This document shows, piece by piece, positions 37,701-50,731 of a stretch of 64,000 nucleotides of DNA (within the stretch, counting starts at the first letter, position 1; every line of letters starts with the position of its first letter). Position numbers and translations under genes: made by a program. Under the pieces are notes generated by a model. That model was not told the DNA's origin and ran no database searches. It saw only the letters and a list, made by a program, of their open reading frames with translations. The stretch comes from Struthidea cinerea (lineage: Eukaryota; Chordata; Aves; Passeriformes; Corcoracidae), in NCBI GenBank assembly GCA_013397865.1, contig VZTI01003892.1, positions 14,871 to 78,870 of the forward strand, written 5' to 3'.

Positions 37701-39625
37701 CACGCTCTGTCTCTCTCCCAGTGAAACTGGAACCACTCCTGTGCCATCAGTCAGAGCTGGTGAGAGATGCCAGTGACTAAATGTGGCTTTCAGTGAGGCT
37801 ATCCAGAGGCTGTAGCAGGGAGCACGGACAGTTCACCTCTCTCTCCCATGCCAGCCTGCAGGATCAATGAACCCATCTGCAAGGGTGGGAGGGTGGCTCT
37901 TGAGGTGACAGTCCTTGCTGAGTGACACAAGGGCTTCAGTGCAGGAAATCAGCCCTTCCCTATCACTCCGCATGGGAACTGCCAGTTTTTCCACTCAGTC
38001 AGCAGCCTCCTTAGAACTGAGACTCACCGTGAAATAGAATGCAGATGCAGATATTTTAACACCATTTTATGATTCCTAACAGCTTCACCTCAAGGGCAAG
38101 GTGCTTTTTAATTCTGGTTCATTTTTAAACAGCAGGAAATGTAGTTTAATATGTTTTGCAAAAGTGGTAAGAACAGAAAGGGAAAAATGTAGGCAATTGG
38201 GAGAATAAATGGAACAGGAAACTGAATGTTGTACCTGCAAGACAGTACATACTTTTCAGGCAGAACTGATTAGAATGAGCCAGAGGGTTTAGGAAAGCAA
38301 GAAGTGTGTACTAGAGAAATAGTAGGATGCCACTGCTGACACAGAAGTCTTTATTCCAAACTACTTCTTCACCCTTGGCTCTTTACCTCTTTGTGTCCCA
38401 GTTTTCCTAAAAGGGAAATCGACTGCTTTCTTTCTGATAATTAGGAGGATAACCCCATCACTAACTGGTGCGGTTGGCACACCTACTGGTGATGACAGAG
38501 GGGGACTGGGCCAGGAGGGCTCCCCAAGCTTGGCCCAGCATGTGTGGGAAGCAACCTAAAATCCCTGCGCTCTCCTGCAGCATGCAAGCTCACTCACCTT
38601 CCATCTGTCAGTTAGCTCTCTGGCACTGACAGATGAGGCTGGAGCTGTGTCCATCCCACTGCTCTTCCACAGTGGGCTATCTGTGTGGTAGGGAGAGCTT
38701 CACTGCTGGAAAAGCCTCTCTTGCACGGCTGCAGTCCATTAAGGCAAACTGCAGTCTGTGCCAGTTCACCTTAATGTGCTGGGCTGTGAGCTATGGCTGT
38801 TGACAAGCTGATTCAAAAATGATTAAGTAGCTCTTGCTCCAAGGGCACCTACTTTGGGATCGGGGACGGATGACAGCCGGGCACAGTAACTTCCTCCACT
38901 GCTGCATGTTAACTCACACATGTTTCCAGGCCACGGCCCTCAGAAGGAGGGAGGGTGGCTGAGGGACTTACCACAGTCTGGTTTAATACAGACCCTGTCA
39001 GGTGTGGCACACACATGTGTAAGGCCACGCACCATCCCTTTGCAGTTGTTCTCCCGCATACCTTAAACTCATTCCCACCCACAGACAAGCCCATAAAATA
39101 TTTTTTCTTCTGTTGCAAGTGGCTGTGTGTTTTTATAGAGAGAGGAGTGCCTGAAGAGCATGGAAATGGCAACCCAAAAAGGGGAGGATGCTACTGGCTG
39201 TCAGGGCCATGCCCAGAGACCAGCACTTGTGGAACCTGGGAGCGAGCAGCAGGAGAGCACAGTGAGCACACATTTGTCCCCTCTTCTCATCCCAGAGACT
39301 GTGCTGGAGACAGTACAAGCAACTTGTCTGGGAGACTGACTCCAGTTGCCTGTCAGCCATGCTGGCTCCACTTCTTTGTTCCTCAATCTTTCTCTTAGAG
39401 CCCTTCTCAGAGGGAGACTGCAGCTGGGCTCCATGCCCACAAAGAAGGAAGGAAATGAGATGTCTGACGCACTGGCAGAGCAGCTTGTTTGCAGCAAGGA
39501 AAAGAGGCCATGTCAGCTCTGGCGCTGCACTAGGAATGGCAATGGGCTTCCCCTGGGGAGATCAGCAGAATAAGTGGGTGCCACAGAACCAACTGGTGGA
39601 GGTTGTATTTCAAAGCTAAATTGCT

Positions 39626-39631
39626 GAACAG
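39626..39631 (+). repeat. Target-site duplication, left copy (GAACAG)
   Basis: The six bases directly before the LTR are repeated exactly at 39999-40004 directly after it. This fixes both LTR boundaries. Confidence 0.88.
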
Positions 39632-39998
39632 TGTAGGTGCTAAAAAGTTAGAAGCGGAGAAATTCTTCAGCCTTTTCTCAATATTCTGTGAGAAGACTGT
39701 CTTTCCTATGTAAACTATTTTAAACAAGGTCACAGTTTCATAAACTTCTTGCACCCGCAAGCTGTTTTGCAAGATTGTTATGGCTTTGACTTTGAAAATA
39801 TTTTGGAATAAGTATCTTAGAACTTGGCCAATCCTCTCAAGGAGTGGATGGCTGAAGAACCAATTACCTATTGCCACTCAACACACTTTTGCAATCTATC
39901 CTATAAAAGTAGTTAGAAAATTATTAAAGCACTTCCACTTGTTCATAAGCCTGGATTCTATGTCATTTTCTTTATGCATCTCAGACGTAACAGCGACA
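39632..39998 (+). mobile_element. Solo LTR of an ERVK-like endogenous retrovirus (copy 1, 367 bp)
   Basis: The element starts TGTAGGTGC and ends AACAGCGACA, so it has the TG...CA termini of a retroviral LTR. It is flanked by a perfect 6-bp target-site duplication GAACAG (39626-39631 and 39999-40004), the length typical of class II (ERVK-like) insertions. A TATA motif TATAAAA is at 39902-39908 and an ATTAAA polyadenylation signal at 39923-39928. A second copy in opposite orientation lies at 60916-61276. In the first 61 nt, 54 positions match that copy and all seven differences are transitions. There are no internal genes, so this is a recombined solo LTR. The open frames crossing it are not genes. 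Confidence 0.88.
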
Positions 39999-40004
39999 GA
40001 ACAG
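39999..40004 (+). repeat. Target-site duplication, right copy (GAACAG)
   Basis: This is the exact match of 39626-39631, adjoining the CGACA end of the LTR. Confidence 0.88.
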
Positions 40005-40824
40005 CAATACTCACCTGCAAGGCAGCAGGCAGGGCTCACACAGAGAACCAGCAGCACACCTACGAGATGCTGAGAGCCAGCATGTTGGTCCTCCCACAGC
40101 GGTGGCTCTTGTGCCATCATGCAACTCTGCTGCCCAGCTCATGTATCCCTCCATAAGCCAGAGGCTGCTCCAGGTAGGTTCCAAAGGGTGGTGGGCTCAG
40201 GGGAGAGGAGTCTGGTCCAGCGTGGCCCAGTGGCAGAACAGGAACACAACCAAGACCTCCAGGCTCCCACTCTGGTCCTCATGCCTGTCACCTTTAGCTC
40301 CCTTGTTTATATGCACTGACTCCAGTTTATATATAATTTACATTTTTATTCTTAGTCACAGCTATGCCACCAAAACTACTCAGGCCACTGGGGTTTGACA
40401 AACACTTAAGAAAAGCTCATTTTGAAGCAGCAGTTGCAGATTTTTACTAAATACGATAACAACTACACCCTGCTGCTTCTACCCTGAAAGTGAAGGATTG
40501 AACTGAGCAATACCCTCTTCTTGGAGTTTGCAGCTGGTGGCCACTCCTGTAAGCACTGCTTCAGATCCCTGTTATTTTATTAGCCCCATCTTTATGAGTG
40601 CCCAGGGAAAGTGCAGTCACAGCTTTGCGGCTTCCTGGAGCAGCTGTCCCCCTGCACCGCTGCAGCCAGCAAAAGCTGACACCAGAGCCTGGCACTCCGC
40701 TTTTTATTGCCATTCCTCTCCTAATTGGAGTGACAAGGAGCATGCAGAGTCATGCACCAACCCAAAGAGATATTAGCTAATTGAAACTGTGCCCCACTGC
40801 ACTAAATGCTAGTCACTTAAATCA

Positions 40825-40940
40825 ATCTCTTCCTTCTTCCTCTCACCTCCATCTCATTCTCTCCACTTTCCCTGTGCCTTCATCCTTCCCTCCCCTCTTT
40901 TCCTTCTCAGCCCCTCCTTCCCCAAATCCCCTCCACTGTC
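40825..40940 (+). repeat. Polypyrimidine tract
   Basis: About 115 bases are overwhelmingly C and T on the plus strand (TCTTCC, CCTCCC and similar words). Such tracts can form triplex DNA or bind PTB-type proteins; on the MAML3 transcript it appears as a purine tract. Confidence 0.75.
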
Positions 40941-41749
40941 TGACTTCTAATCCCTCTAGGGCAATTAAAAGCAGGACCAACAACAAAGGGAAGGCGACAG
41001 AAAACCCTGTTATTCATCCTCTGCAGCACATTGTCCCCTCAGGTTTGCAGCACCCACCCCTGCAGCAGGTAGCTGGCCCCCAAGCCCGGGGTAGGGGTCT
41101 CCACAAGCTGGGGTACCTGGGGTGCTGTGCAGTGGCTGTGGGTGCCTTCCCCACGCTCTGCACCTAAGAGGCACTCGTCTTTTTCAGAGCAATTACCACA
41201 AATGATTTATGGGGCCAGTCAAGAGGGCCTGCCAGGGTTCTTATTTCATCTCTGAAAAAAGGAACTCTGCTGGAATTTTATCAGGGAGCTTGGATTAAAT
41301 TGGCAGCTGCCTTTTGTTTTGTTTTTAAAGACCTTCCCTTCAGAGCACAGCCTTCTGCCTGGATTTTGGCGGGGGGAGGGAATCCAACACCATGTGAGGG
41401 TAAAAGCCCCTCCTGTAAGAGAAAAATCCATTTACTTCTCTCCATATATATTTTAAGTGAGGCCATTTTTAAGGAGCTGACATCTGCAAGTGATACCCAC
41501 TCCCACTGACTTGAAGTGGCATTTTATTTCACTTCACTGAAGCCATGAAGGCAACAGCTTTTCCTCCCTGGTGCAAGTGTCTGTTAGGCTGACAGAGGGA
41601 GACGATGGAGTCTCCATCTCAACACGAGCACAGTCATCTTAAAATGCTGCCAGCCCTGCCACACACAAAGCCTCCTGCATCCTGTTCCACAAATACGCCA
41701 AGGCACGGGGAGAGATGTGCGCAGGCAGCCAGGGACATCCACATATTCC

Positions 41750-41990
41750 ACTCAGGAGCACAGGGAGGCAGATACTGGCACATTTCAGAGAGACCCCATG
41801 CAGGCAGACATGCGGGGACACACCGGAGCAGAGACTGTGTAGAGCAGGCAGGCACACACATGCCGCAGTGCAGCGCACACACGGGAGACATGCCAGCAGG
41901 CATGAAGCTATACACAAATCACCCAAAAATGTGCCCAAAAGGCACATGCACAGGCAGAAGGCATAGACAGACACACAGACAAAGCTGATT
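41750..41990 (+). repeat. Degenerate CA-rich minisatellite-like block
   Basis: Irregular copies of words such as GGCAGACATG, GGCACACACATG, GGCACATGCACAGGC and CAGACACACAGAC recur without a fixed period. It appears to be an old, decayed tandem array. The long open frame across it is a consequence of the repeat composition. Confidence 0.4.
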
Positions 41991-43239
41991 ACAACTTCAG
42001 GCACTGCCAACAGCAAGAGGTATTAACAAGTATTTAACAAAGTCAGCTGTCTCTTGCCTTCCTTTGCTTTAGTGGCTGGTTCTCGCACACACTTTGAACA
42101 GATCTGAAAGCATTTGTTCTCTAGATAACACGATTTGGGCTTTGTATACATATTTGGGACGCAAAGTCTAACACAAGGACATAAAATTATTGAGGATGCC
42201 AGCAGAGATTACAGCATCAATGCTGAGAGGTCTAGATATATATTTATTGCCTTAAAAACAATTCTGGTTTTGATACAAAGCAGCAGTCTTTCTCTGTACT
42301 GCAGGGTGGTAGGGGGGAGGAGAAGAGCATGTTAATTCTGTATTTAAAAAAGTCAATAGGATTACAAAATAGAGATGAGCAGTCCAATAACAATGCTAAA
42401 AAGGTACAGAAAGAGGATGCAGGGTGGCATGGCTCACACAAACGAGAGGCATGTCTCATGGCAAAGGACTCTGTCAACCTGAAATCCAGGCCTTTCCCAG
42501 ACATAAGCTACAGTATTTTCAATAAATTCACCTACCCAGATGCTTGATCTCACTTCTGTTTTTTTCTATCGATGTTTTCATACTTTCAGATTATTCTCTG
42601 CCTGCCATCACTTCGCAGAAGAGCTAAACGTGCATTTGGGGTGATGAAAAAAGCTCTGACACCAATGACACGTGTGCTGCTCAGTGCACCAAGACATTTG
42701 ATAGGGGAAAAAATAAAAACACTGGTTTGCCTCATACTTTTTCCCCTTGGTATTTTAGGTTTTGCCATCATCAATACTAACCTTAACTGATTTCAGAAGC
42801 AGAAACAATTTAAAGCCAGCTGGCATCCTTTTAAATGCAAAACCTTTAAGCTACATGAGTTTTTTGCTACTCTGTCCACAGAAACTGCACTCAAAAGATG
42901 CTACTTCTTTTATTACAAAACGGCGACATTTTCTTACTCCTTCCTGCCTCCCATCACTACTTTTCTTCTAAGTGGGCACGTTTACAGAGACTTAAGAACT
43001 TCTAGTTCCCATACCCCAGGAGAATGATCTCCTTGCTATAGGCTATAGAAATGGTCGAAATGCTCTGCTCTCCTCCTCAAGCCAGGGGTGAATGCCTTGG
43101 TGTTCAAAGACCAAGCTGGCAGCAGCTTCACCCACAATCTCTTATAAAGATTGCACCAAGACCAGTCACTCCTCCCTGCCTCTAGTCACATCACTTGGAT
43201 AAAGGAGGAGAGCTCAGTATTCTGTTAAACAAAGCGGGT

Positions 43240-43260
43240 TATGCTAATTTTATGCTAATT
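43240..43260 (+). repeat. Tandem TATGCTAATT pair (POU/homeodomain-like)
   Basis: TATGCTAATT occurs at 43240-43249 and again at 43251-43260, an 11-bp period or about one helical turn. ATGCTAAT is one base from the octamer ATGCAAAT, and the second unit runs into TAATTAG, a homeodomain core. Binding is inference. Confidence 0.6.
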
Positions 43261-46073
43261 AGGTGTATCTATGCAGCCCTGCTATAGAATTACTTCCCTC
43301 TGCCCAGGCCTTCTTCAGCTGCAAAAAGGATGACAGGGGGAGGTGACGAGGCACGGTAAGGATGAATGCAATGCAGGGAGTCCAGCAGCACTCAGGAGAA
43401 GAAAAAAACCCTGTTACTTTTGGTGGGTTTACTCTCTTTGTGGCTCCATTCCCTTCCAGTGCAACCCTTGGCAAGGCTGCCAAGCTCTCAGCCCCAGAAA
43501 TAGCATGTCAAGCAGCAGAAAAAAGAGGGGAGAGGGAGATGCAGATAAAAATAGAGAGAAACATTGATTGCATTGTTACTGCTTCAATTAAGCTCAGACA
43601 CTTCAGCCTGATGAGTCAACAGCAATGACAAGAGGGCACAGAAAACAAGAGCAACTGCAATGCAAGCCAGTTTACCAGTCCCACTAAGGTGGAAAGCACT
43701 GAACTCCCAAACCAGTCACTGTGATAGGGAGAAGAGGAAATGCTCTAACATTGTCCCTTCTGCACCAGTCTGACAACAGCAGCAGAAGCCACAAAAAGGC
43801 AGTGAGTTAATAATGACTGGGCAGGAGAGCTGATGGCTTGGACCAGAACAGCCCTCCCCAGCCCAGCATGCAGCACTGGGCCAATAAAAGTGGGGCACTG
43901 GAGGTCAGCTCGGCTTGTTCAAATGTAGCCATTGTATTCTCCAGGGGCTTAAATCATGCTTGTGATTCTTTGTGTGTTTCAGTGGTGGCGGCAGAGACAG
44001 GGAAGTAACAGATGGGTATAATTACAGGGACCAAGGCACAGTCCCTTCCCCACCACCCCATGTGATGCACATTTTCTCTACAAGAACAGACTGCCTTGCA
44101 TCCCCCCATGAGTGGGGGTGATCCAACTTCCTCCCCACACCACCTCTGCTGCTGGGAGCTGACAGAGCAGGGATTTTGGTCAGGGCAGCAGTGCAAATAT
44201 AACATATGCTGAGTGAGAGGGAGGACCAGTAGCACTACAGAATGAGAGGCTGGGTGGGAGCATCCACCAGCTGCCCCTGTCGGTCCCTCTCTGAGTGTCA
44301 GAGGACAGGCAAGGGGCTGAGGCAGGAGCCAGCAGCGTGGAAGGTGGGCAAAAACTCTCAAATAAGCTCTGGTTGGGGTTGTCTGTGGCTGTCTGTGTCA
44401 CCCACTACGTAAAGTCACCTCTGAAAAGAAAGGAAGAGATGCAGTTGGTCATAACTTCAAACAGTCTGTCTCTTGGCCTTGCCACACCAATCCCTGGGAA
44501 ATGTTCACCTCTCCCTGTGAAGTGGTTTACAACACATATAACATCAACATTTATTGCACCATCTGCCAGCACTCCTCCTTTTACCAACCCCATCAAAGGA
44601 ATGCTGAGGAAGTCATGTATGGAACCACTTATGACCAGCAGCAGTGCCATAAAGCTCTGCTCTGCAGCCTGGCCTGCCCAGGTTATCCCCCCATGTCCCA
44701 ATTCAGGCATTCATTCTATTCTTGTGCTGTCAGCGTAACATAATGTTCTTACACTTAGAGACTTTGTCAGCCCAGTGTCCCACCTCTGACAGTAGCCAGC
44801 CACAAATTCTTAGGGAAAGCGTAAAAGGAACAAGGACAGATGCACAGTGAGCCGGCCCCTGGGATCCCTCCCAGTGTCCATCAATTAGGATTAAGAGCAT
44901 CCTGTGCTGTTGACTGTATAGATCTAACAGCCTTGTTCTCAACTGCAAAGCTCTCCTTGGTGCATTTAAATGATTCCTTTTACATACAATCTCTGCAAGC
45001 AGCATGCAGCAGGGAATTCTGCATATTAAGTTGATGTTGTGCAGAAAAACAAACAAAACAAAACAAAAACATTCTTCTGCTTTAAACCTACTACCCACTC
45101 CTGTTCTGCTGAAATGCTCCAGAGACACTACATTATCATGGGAAATCTCACATTTGGGGCAGTTCCCTGGGTACCCAGCTGCCTCCTGAAGTTCCACATA
45201 TGTCTCCTTTATTGAACAGCTTTTCAAGTGATTCCCACCTGTCTGTCACTGACTAGGCAGCCATTGATTGTGGCAGGGATATACAATTTTAGGATGATGC
45301 TATGCCTAGGTTAAAAAAGTCCCTTTTGAACCTAGAGGCCCATCAATCTGCATGGTTTGGACTTGCTGTGCCTGCTGGTATTGAGAAAGAAAAAGTGCCA
45401 AGCCTCTGCCTCCTTTGTCCAGGGAGGAGGAGCCCAGTTAATGTGGGATTCACTGGGGTGGCATTTGGCAGAAGTCTGTAAACAGGCTCCCAGGCATAGC
45501 CTAGCACAGCCTGTCACTCCACTACCAGTCCCACCCACCCCAAAACTCACAGAGAATACAGTGTAACACCAGAGTTTGCTGAGCTGGACTAACGTCCCTG
45601 CCGGAGAAAGGAAATGCCATGGTGAGTCAGGGTGCTCCATAAGCGCACCTGGGAATTGCTCTTTACCTTCCCAACTGGGGCGGCATCCAGTTGCTGAAGG
45701 GAAAGTAAGTACACCTGGAAACACTCGACAGCACCTGAGGTGAAAACCTGCATACCCCGCTGCACAGGGGAAATACAGTTATCCACTCTCGAGACATGAG
45801 AGGAAAGGGGCTGGCACAGGATTAGCGAGAGCAACATTTAAAAGTCCTCAGATCCCGTGTTTGCACACAGGGGGGGCAGATCCAAGGTTCACAGTCTTGC
45901 TGGTAGCTGTTCATCAAAACATTTGCACTGCGAATTTGGACAACATTTGTTAAAAATCTATGTTCAGGTCACAAGGCTAGCACCAGACTGTCCAAATAAA
46001 TGACCAATTAATCTCTTTTCCTAATGTTATCTCCCAATATTTAGGATTACTTCATGCCAGATACCCTGCTGAA

Positions 46074-46100
46074 GGGAGGAGGGTTGGGATGGGGGAGGGG
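46074..46100 (+). other. G-quadruplex candidate
   Basis: The run GGG AGGA GGG TT GGG AT GGGGG A GGGG meets the G3+N1-7 rule with five G runs, and more G runs follow to 46110. It is on the strand opposite to the MAML3 sense strand. Confidence 0.65.
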
Positions 46101-48029
46101 TGGAGAGGGGTCTGCTCAGGGGAAGAACCGAGCCGATATTCGTTCTGTTTTGTTCCCCTGTGAGATCCTTTCCATCACACTACTGAGCACGACACAATTA
46201 GTGAAAAGGGCCCATTTTTCCTCCAGGAGCCAAGGTCCCAAAAACGTACAGCTTCAACATCATTAGCAGTTCATCTTCTTAAACCTCCGGGCAGCCCCTA
46301 GGCAGATCCCCTCATGCAAACCCCACACCCCTCCCCCCTTATGGTGTCTGCTTATCAAACTAATGAAGCACATCTACACTGAAAGGTCTTGAGGTAGAAG
46401 ACAGCAGCTTAACCATGATTCAGTACGTGTCTTTTCCCCTCCTCCTCTTTATCAAATAAAGCAAGCAGAATTTCCTACATTTAAATGGAAGGGAGGAGGA
46501 AGGAAGGAGGGTAAGGGGAGGGAGACATTTGTCTAGTAATTCCCAGCAGAAGGAGATGTCTGTTTACTTTCTTTGACTGAGCACTTGCATATTAAAAAGG
46601 CTCAGCTCCTTAGCGGACAGGATTTATCAGTGCCACATTTTCTACTTAATAGGCCAGAGCTAGCAATGCCTGCTCCAGGTAGCTGGAGACGGAAACAACT
46701 TTGTGTGACCTTCCCCTTGCCCTTCTCTGAGTCCCCTCTGTACAGGGGAGCCAGCAGAGGACGCAGTGGGAGCTGAGAGCCGAGGGCCATGCGGTGAGGA
46801 AGGGATGCTTCGCGTGCCTTAGTACTAAAACAAAAAGACCACTGCAAAAACAATGAAAGCACAACAAGGCTCCATTAGCTTTTTTTCCATTCAGTGATAT
46901 CCGGAAAGGCAATTTCCAGCTTTAGATAAAAACACATAAACATCTTTCATCATGTCACTGACCTAAATATAGATGATTACTTCAAGGCAAGAGAAAAGAA
47001 AAAAAAAAAAAAGAGGAAAAAAAGCCCTATTCTTATACCTTCAAAAGCTATGAAGCCCTACAAGCAGACTGCAGTAAAGAAGAGCAATAGATAACCAGTC
47101 AGATGTAAAAAGAAAGAGAAAGGAATACGTATTCTTGAATGATTGTCCTGATGGATGATTATCCTGGGCCCAGCTTTCACCTGCCCTGTGACACAGGGTT
47201 TTTCCATGTCTTCCTGGACACTTGGCTGTCTCCTGGGCTGCCTGCTCCTGGCACCCAGAGCCTTTCCCTGCAGCACAGCACAGCAAGCAGGACCTTTGCT
47301 TCACCATAAAGTCTCCGGAATTCAGATTCACATTAATCCCACCTTAGCCAGGCCACTATGCTGCCCTAAGGGGTCAGGCCGTGTTTTTTAAAGGTACATA
47401 AAGTTGCCCTTGGACCTAGGGACACACTTTGAAACATGCCAAAGCTACAGGAGCCCAAGTGGTGCCAGACTCCAGTACCACTTGAGCACAAAACTAAGAG
47501 TGCTTGTGTTTCCTTCACGGCAACCCTCACATCACAGTAAGGTTGCACTGCTCTTGTGAAGGGTAAGTGGTTTTGCTCTCAGTACCTGTGCTGGTTTGCA
47601 GCAGCAATCCCCAAAACCATAGTGCCAGGGACCCACCACTAACTAATAAGCTAGAGGGTTCCTGTATGTGTAACACATAGACTGGAAGCACAGGGATGTG
47701 CAGGCAAGCTCTTTCCACTATCACAACCTAGCATTAAATATCAGTGACAAGTCATGATTCTCCATATTTAATGCATGTCCTACCATTCAGAACCACAGAA
47801 TCACACTTTATGACACTCACTGATATGTGCTGGGGACAGAACTGGGTACTTAATTGCTTCCTGCCTCAGTTTACTCCATCCATAAACAGTACATTGGCAG
47901 AGTATACAGAAAAACTACCATTTTGGGATGATGTGTGAACTGTCATAGGTGTTTGCAAAGACAGATGTGCATATTGGTGATCACCTGCTGTTTTTTAAAA
48001 TCAAGTAACATGCACTTAAATACTATATG

Positions 48030-48390
48030 CAGCCTTCCAGTACCTTATAGCACCTTCCAGTACCTAAGGGAGAGCCTACAAGAGAGCTGGAGAGGGACAT
48101 TTTACAAGGGTATGTAGTGACAGGACAAGGGGGAATGGCTTCACACTGACAGAGGGTAAGTTTAGATTGGGTATTAGGAACAAATTCTTTTCTGTGAGGG
48201 TGGTGAGGCACTGCCACAGGTTGCCCAGAGAAGCTGTGGATGCCTGATCCCTGGGAGTGTTCAAGGCCAGGTTGGATGGGGCCCTGAGCAACTTGGTCTA
48301 GTGGAAGATGTCCCTGCCCATGGCAGGGGTATTGGAATGAGATGCTCTTTAAGGTTCCTTCCAATGCAAACTATTCTGTGGTTCTGTGAG
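48030..48390 (+). mobile_element. CR1 LINE fragment, 3' end, sense on plus strand
   Basis: The segment carries well-known avian CR1 3'-terminal phrases (GGACAAGGGGGAATGGCTTC, GAGGGTGGTGAGGCACTG, GGTTGCCCAGAGAAGCTGTG, GGCCAGGTTGGATGGGGCCC) and ends in the characteristic ATTCTGTGGTTCTGTGA repeat. It is a 5'-truncated copy of about 360 bp. Within its start, CCTTCCAGTACCT is present twice, at 48033-48045 and 48053-48065, a small local duplication. The 113-codon minus-strand open frame here is antisense CR1. Confidence 0.95.
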
Positions 48391-50291
48391 AGCTGTTGTC
48401 ACGGTTTCAACTCAGTCTTCCTTCTGCTGGGTCAGGGGGAGCTTTGCCTGAGAAAGGGCTTTGGGAGCATGAAAGCTATTGTTTACACAGTGAAACAAAA
48501 TCATTCTTGTCAAATAAACTGTATACTATTTTAAAAAGAGTTTAGTAGGGATAGTTCATGGTCATAAGCACTTGCTCCTGTACAGTCTCTTCCCAAGTGT
48601 TGCATAATTGTCACTGATGAGGGACTGACAAACCACTTTGAGTTTAAGCTGCCAGAGTCCGCCTTCGTTTAGACCCAAACAGAAACTCCCTCTTTCTCCC
48701 TAACGTGAGACCATCCTGCATTTGCAACAATAGGCTTGGTTCTTCTGATACAAGGCAAAGGAAAAGCTCAACCAATCCACTGTACCTGCTTTGCAATTTT
48801 ACTGTATTGCAAAGACATAACAAACCTCAAGTTTTGCCTCTTGAAAGGCAGGGACCAGATGAAACTAGCCACCGATACCATGCAAGTATTAGCTTTATCA
48901 CAGACCAACCATACAGAGTACAATGTTGACTGAAACCCAAGGAACCCACAGGACCTTTTTTTTAAAACAAGTTTGAAAAATCACAACAAATGACCATTTT
49001 TTTCTCTCCCATTAACGTGGGTTAAGAGTACTTTCCATCAGTGCCGGTGAGATGAGTGTCAAAAGGAAAAAAACCAAACACAAAGGAAGGAGCTGGAAGC
49101 GGATAGCTCAGGGAAGTCCTCCTTGGGGGACATGAGGTTTGCAGAGAACCAGCATCGATAGCACTCCATGGAAGTGTGACTGTAGATGTGAATGGCTCTG
49201 CTAGAGCAAGACACCTGCATACTCAACCCCATTGGCAGATCTTTGGGTCAGTGGGTTTAGCGAGACTGTGGGCCTGGGCTGCACCCTTGTGCCTTGCTCT
49301 CTTCACTAGTTGCTAGGCAGAAATAAGACCTGGCTAGGAATAGCAGCATAACAAAACTGTGTCAAAACTCCATATTCCTTGTCTCACAAAATACCTACTG
49401 CTTACACTGTCAGAGGAAACTAAAAGCTCTCAACTACTCTCAACTCCATAGCATAATTTGCTTTCTTTTTTTTCCTGTGGAAATGCGCACTCTTGCACTA
49501 AAGGCTACTTCTCATGTCTCATAATATGGTCTTTGACTCAAAGGAATCTGCACTACAGTGTTTGTAAAATTTGCTGCTGGTCTGATAAGACTCTGAAGAC
49601 TTCTCCAGCGCTGTCAATCCTGTGCACATACCAAGCTGACCTGAAAAACTACTGGAAAAGTTCCGGTGCCCTCCTTGCATGGCTGGTAGGTTCTGTGTTT
49701 CCTGAATTTCAGGCCAGCATGGGGATTGCTCAGTGCATGTGTCCACACAAGTGAAAAGAGCTTTGCGGTAGGTTAGAGAAACCCAATGCATGATGATTTC
49801 CTTTCAAGGGCAGGCACCAACTGGGTTACTATTTCTCTTGTGTTTCACTATGGTTATTTTGAGATGTACCCATGAAGCTGCAGCCCAATCCCAAGTTCTT
49901 GTGTCCTTTAAAATCTTTAATCAACTACTCCATGGGCTGAAGATGGCAGCAGGCCAATCCCTTATCCACAGAACAGCAGAGGATTATTCTGGGTTATGAT
50001 ACTGTTCTCTAGGTTCCACACATCCAGTGTATTTACACACATCACCGTGCTACTTTGCCTCTTTATCATTTTAGCTCGAGGTAAAAACTTAGTTCTACAT
50101 ACACAAAAGACCTGCTTTTTGCCATCATTAATCTCACCACTGTTAACACTCAGAATATGTGCAATCTGAAGTTAAGCTTGCTGGGTGAAAGTCTGGGGGA
50201 CTAATGGGGAACTTCTCATCAAAACTGCCCTGGGGAAACACTGTGTCTCTTCAGGAAATTTGTGTGAAAATAAACTGTAACTGCATGCAAG

Positions 50292-50305
50292 CACACACAC
50301 ACACA
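50292..50305 (+). repeat. (CA)7 microsatellite
   Basis: This is a short uninterrupted dinucleotide run in the intron. Confidence 0.9.
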
Positions 50306-50731
50306 GACAGAAGGACTGCCTACATGATTTGACTATGAGCGTTCTGACACACAAACAATGACAATACCCAGAAGCATCAAAACACAATCATGTGTTTTCT
50401 CTAAATCTCCTTCCTGTTTGTGTCACCATTAGGTTTCTGCCAATAGTAACTGATGCCTGGTTGTGGTGTTTAGCTCCTCTATTGCCTAGCTGAGCTGTAA
50501 GTGGAACCAAATTTAGCGATGGAGGCCAAGAGCTGGCCTGGCCCTGTGGGTCTCTTTGCCCCCTGCCCTGGTGTGGAGCACTGGTAGGAAACCCTCAGCA
50601 GGAGCAGCTAAAGCAGCACAGCTGCCAGTGTTAAGATGCATAGGGTTCAGGAGCTAAAGGAATGGAAAACCTGCATAGATATAGCCTCAAAGTATGTATC
50701 AATAATATTAAGGGAGAAAATTCTTTGAATT

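Larger units (their letters stand above)
19401..39625. other. Twenty kilobases of intron without a supported gene
   Basis: I see no recognisable exon, RNA gene or mobile element. Small items are a hairpin at 25485-25506, a short tandem TGAAATACTAAAT repeat at 31046-31090, a poly-A run near 32340, paired TAATTAAACAC words near 35053-35080 and a G-quadruplex candidate at 34753-34774. The segment at about 20600-21100 is AT-rich unique sequence that could be conserved, but this cannot be judged without an alignment. Confidence 0.55.
40005..48029. other. Intronic stretch without a supported gene
   Basis: It contains a pyrimidine tract (40825-40940), a degenerate CA-rich minisatellite-like block (41750-41990), a duplicated ATGCTAAT word (43240-43260), a small (AAAC)n tract near 45048-45070, a G-quadruplex candidate (46074-46100), a purine tract near 46489-46530 and a poly-A-rich run near 46993-47020. 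The 165-codon minus-strand frame at 44730-45227 is the longest in the intron but shows no recognisable family. Confidence 0.55.

Noticed and set aside
39530..39877. Protein-like similarity (SQN.EK.LKNFSA.NFLA) between this frame and the one at 61202-61426
   Set aside because: The shared peptide is explained by both frames lying in copies of the same LTR. It is DNA-level repeat homology and not a coding domain.
41605..41988. 127-codon open frame rich in H, C and R
   Set aside because: It is produced by a degenerate CA-rich repeat and is open on both strands for the same reason.
44730..45227. 165-codon minus-strand open frame, the longest in the intron
   Set aside because: No recognisable motif, no splice partners, no CpG island or TATA box, and internal A/C-rich low complexity; consistent with chance in 55 kb.
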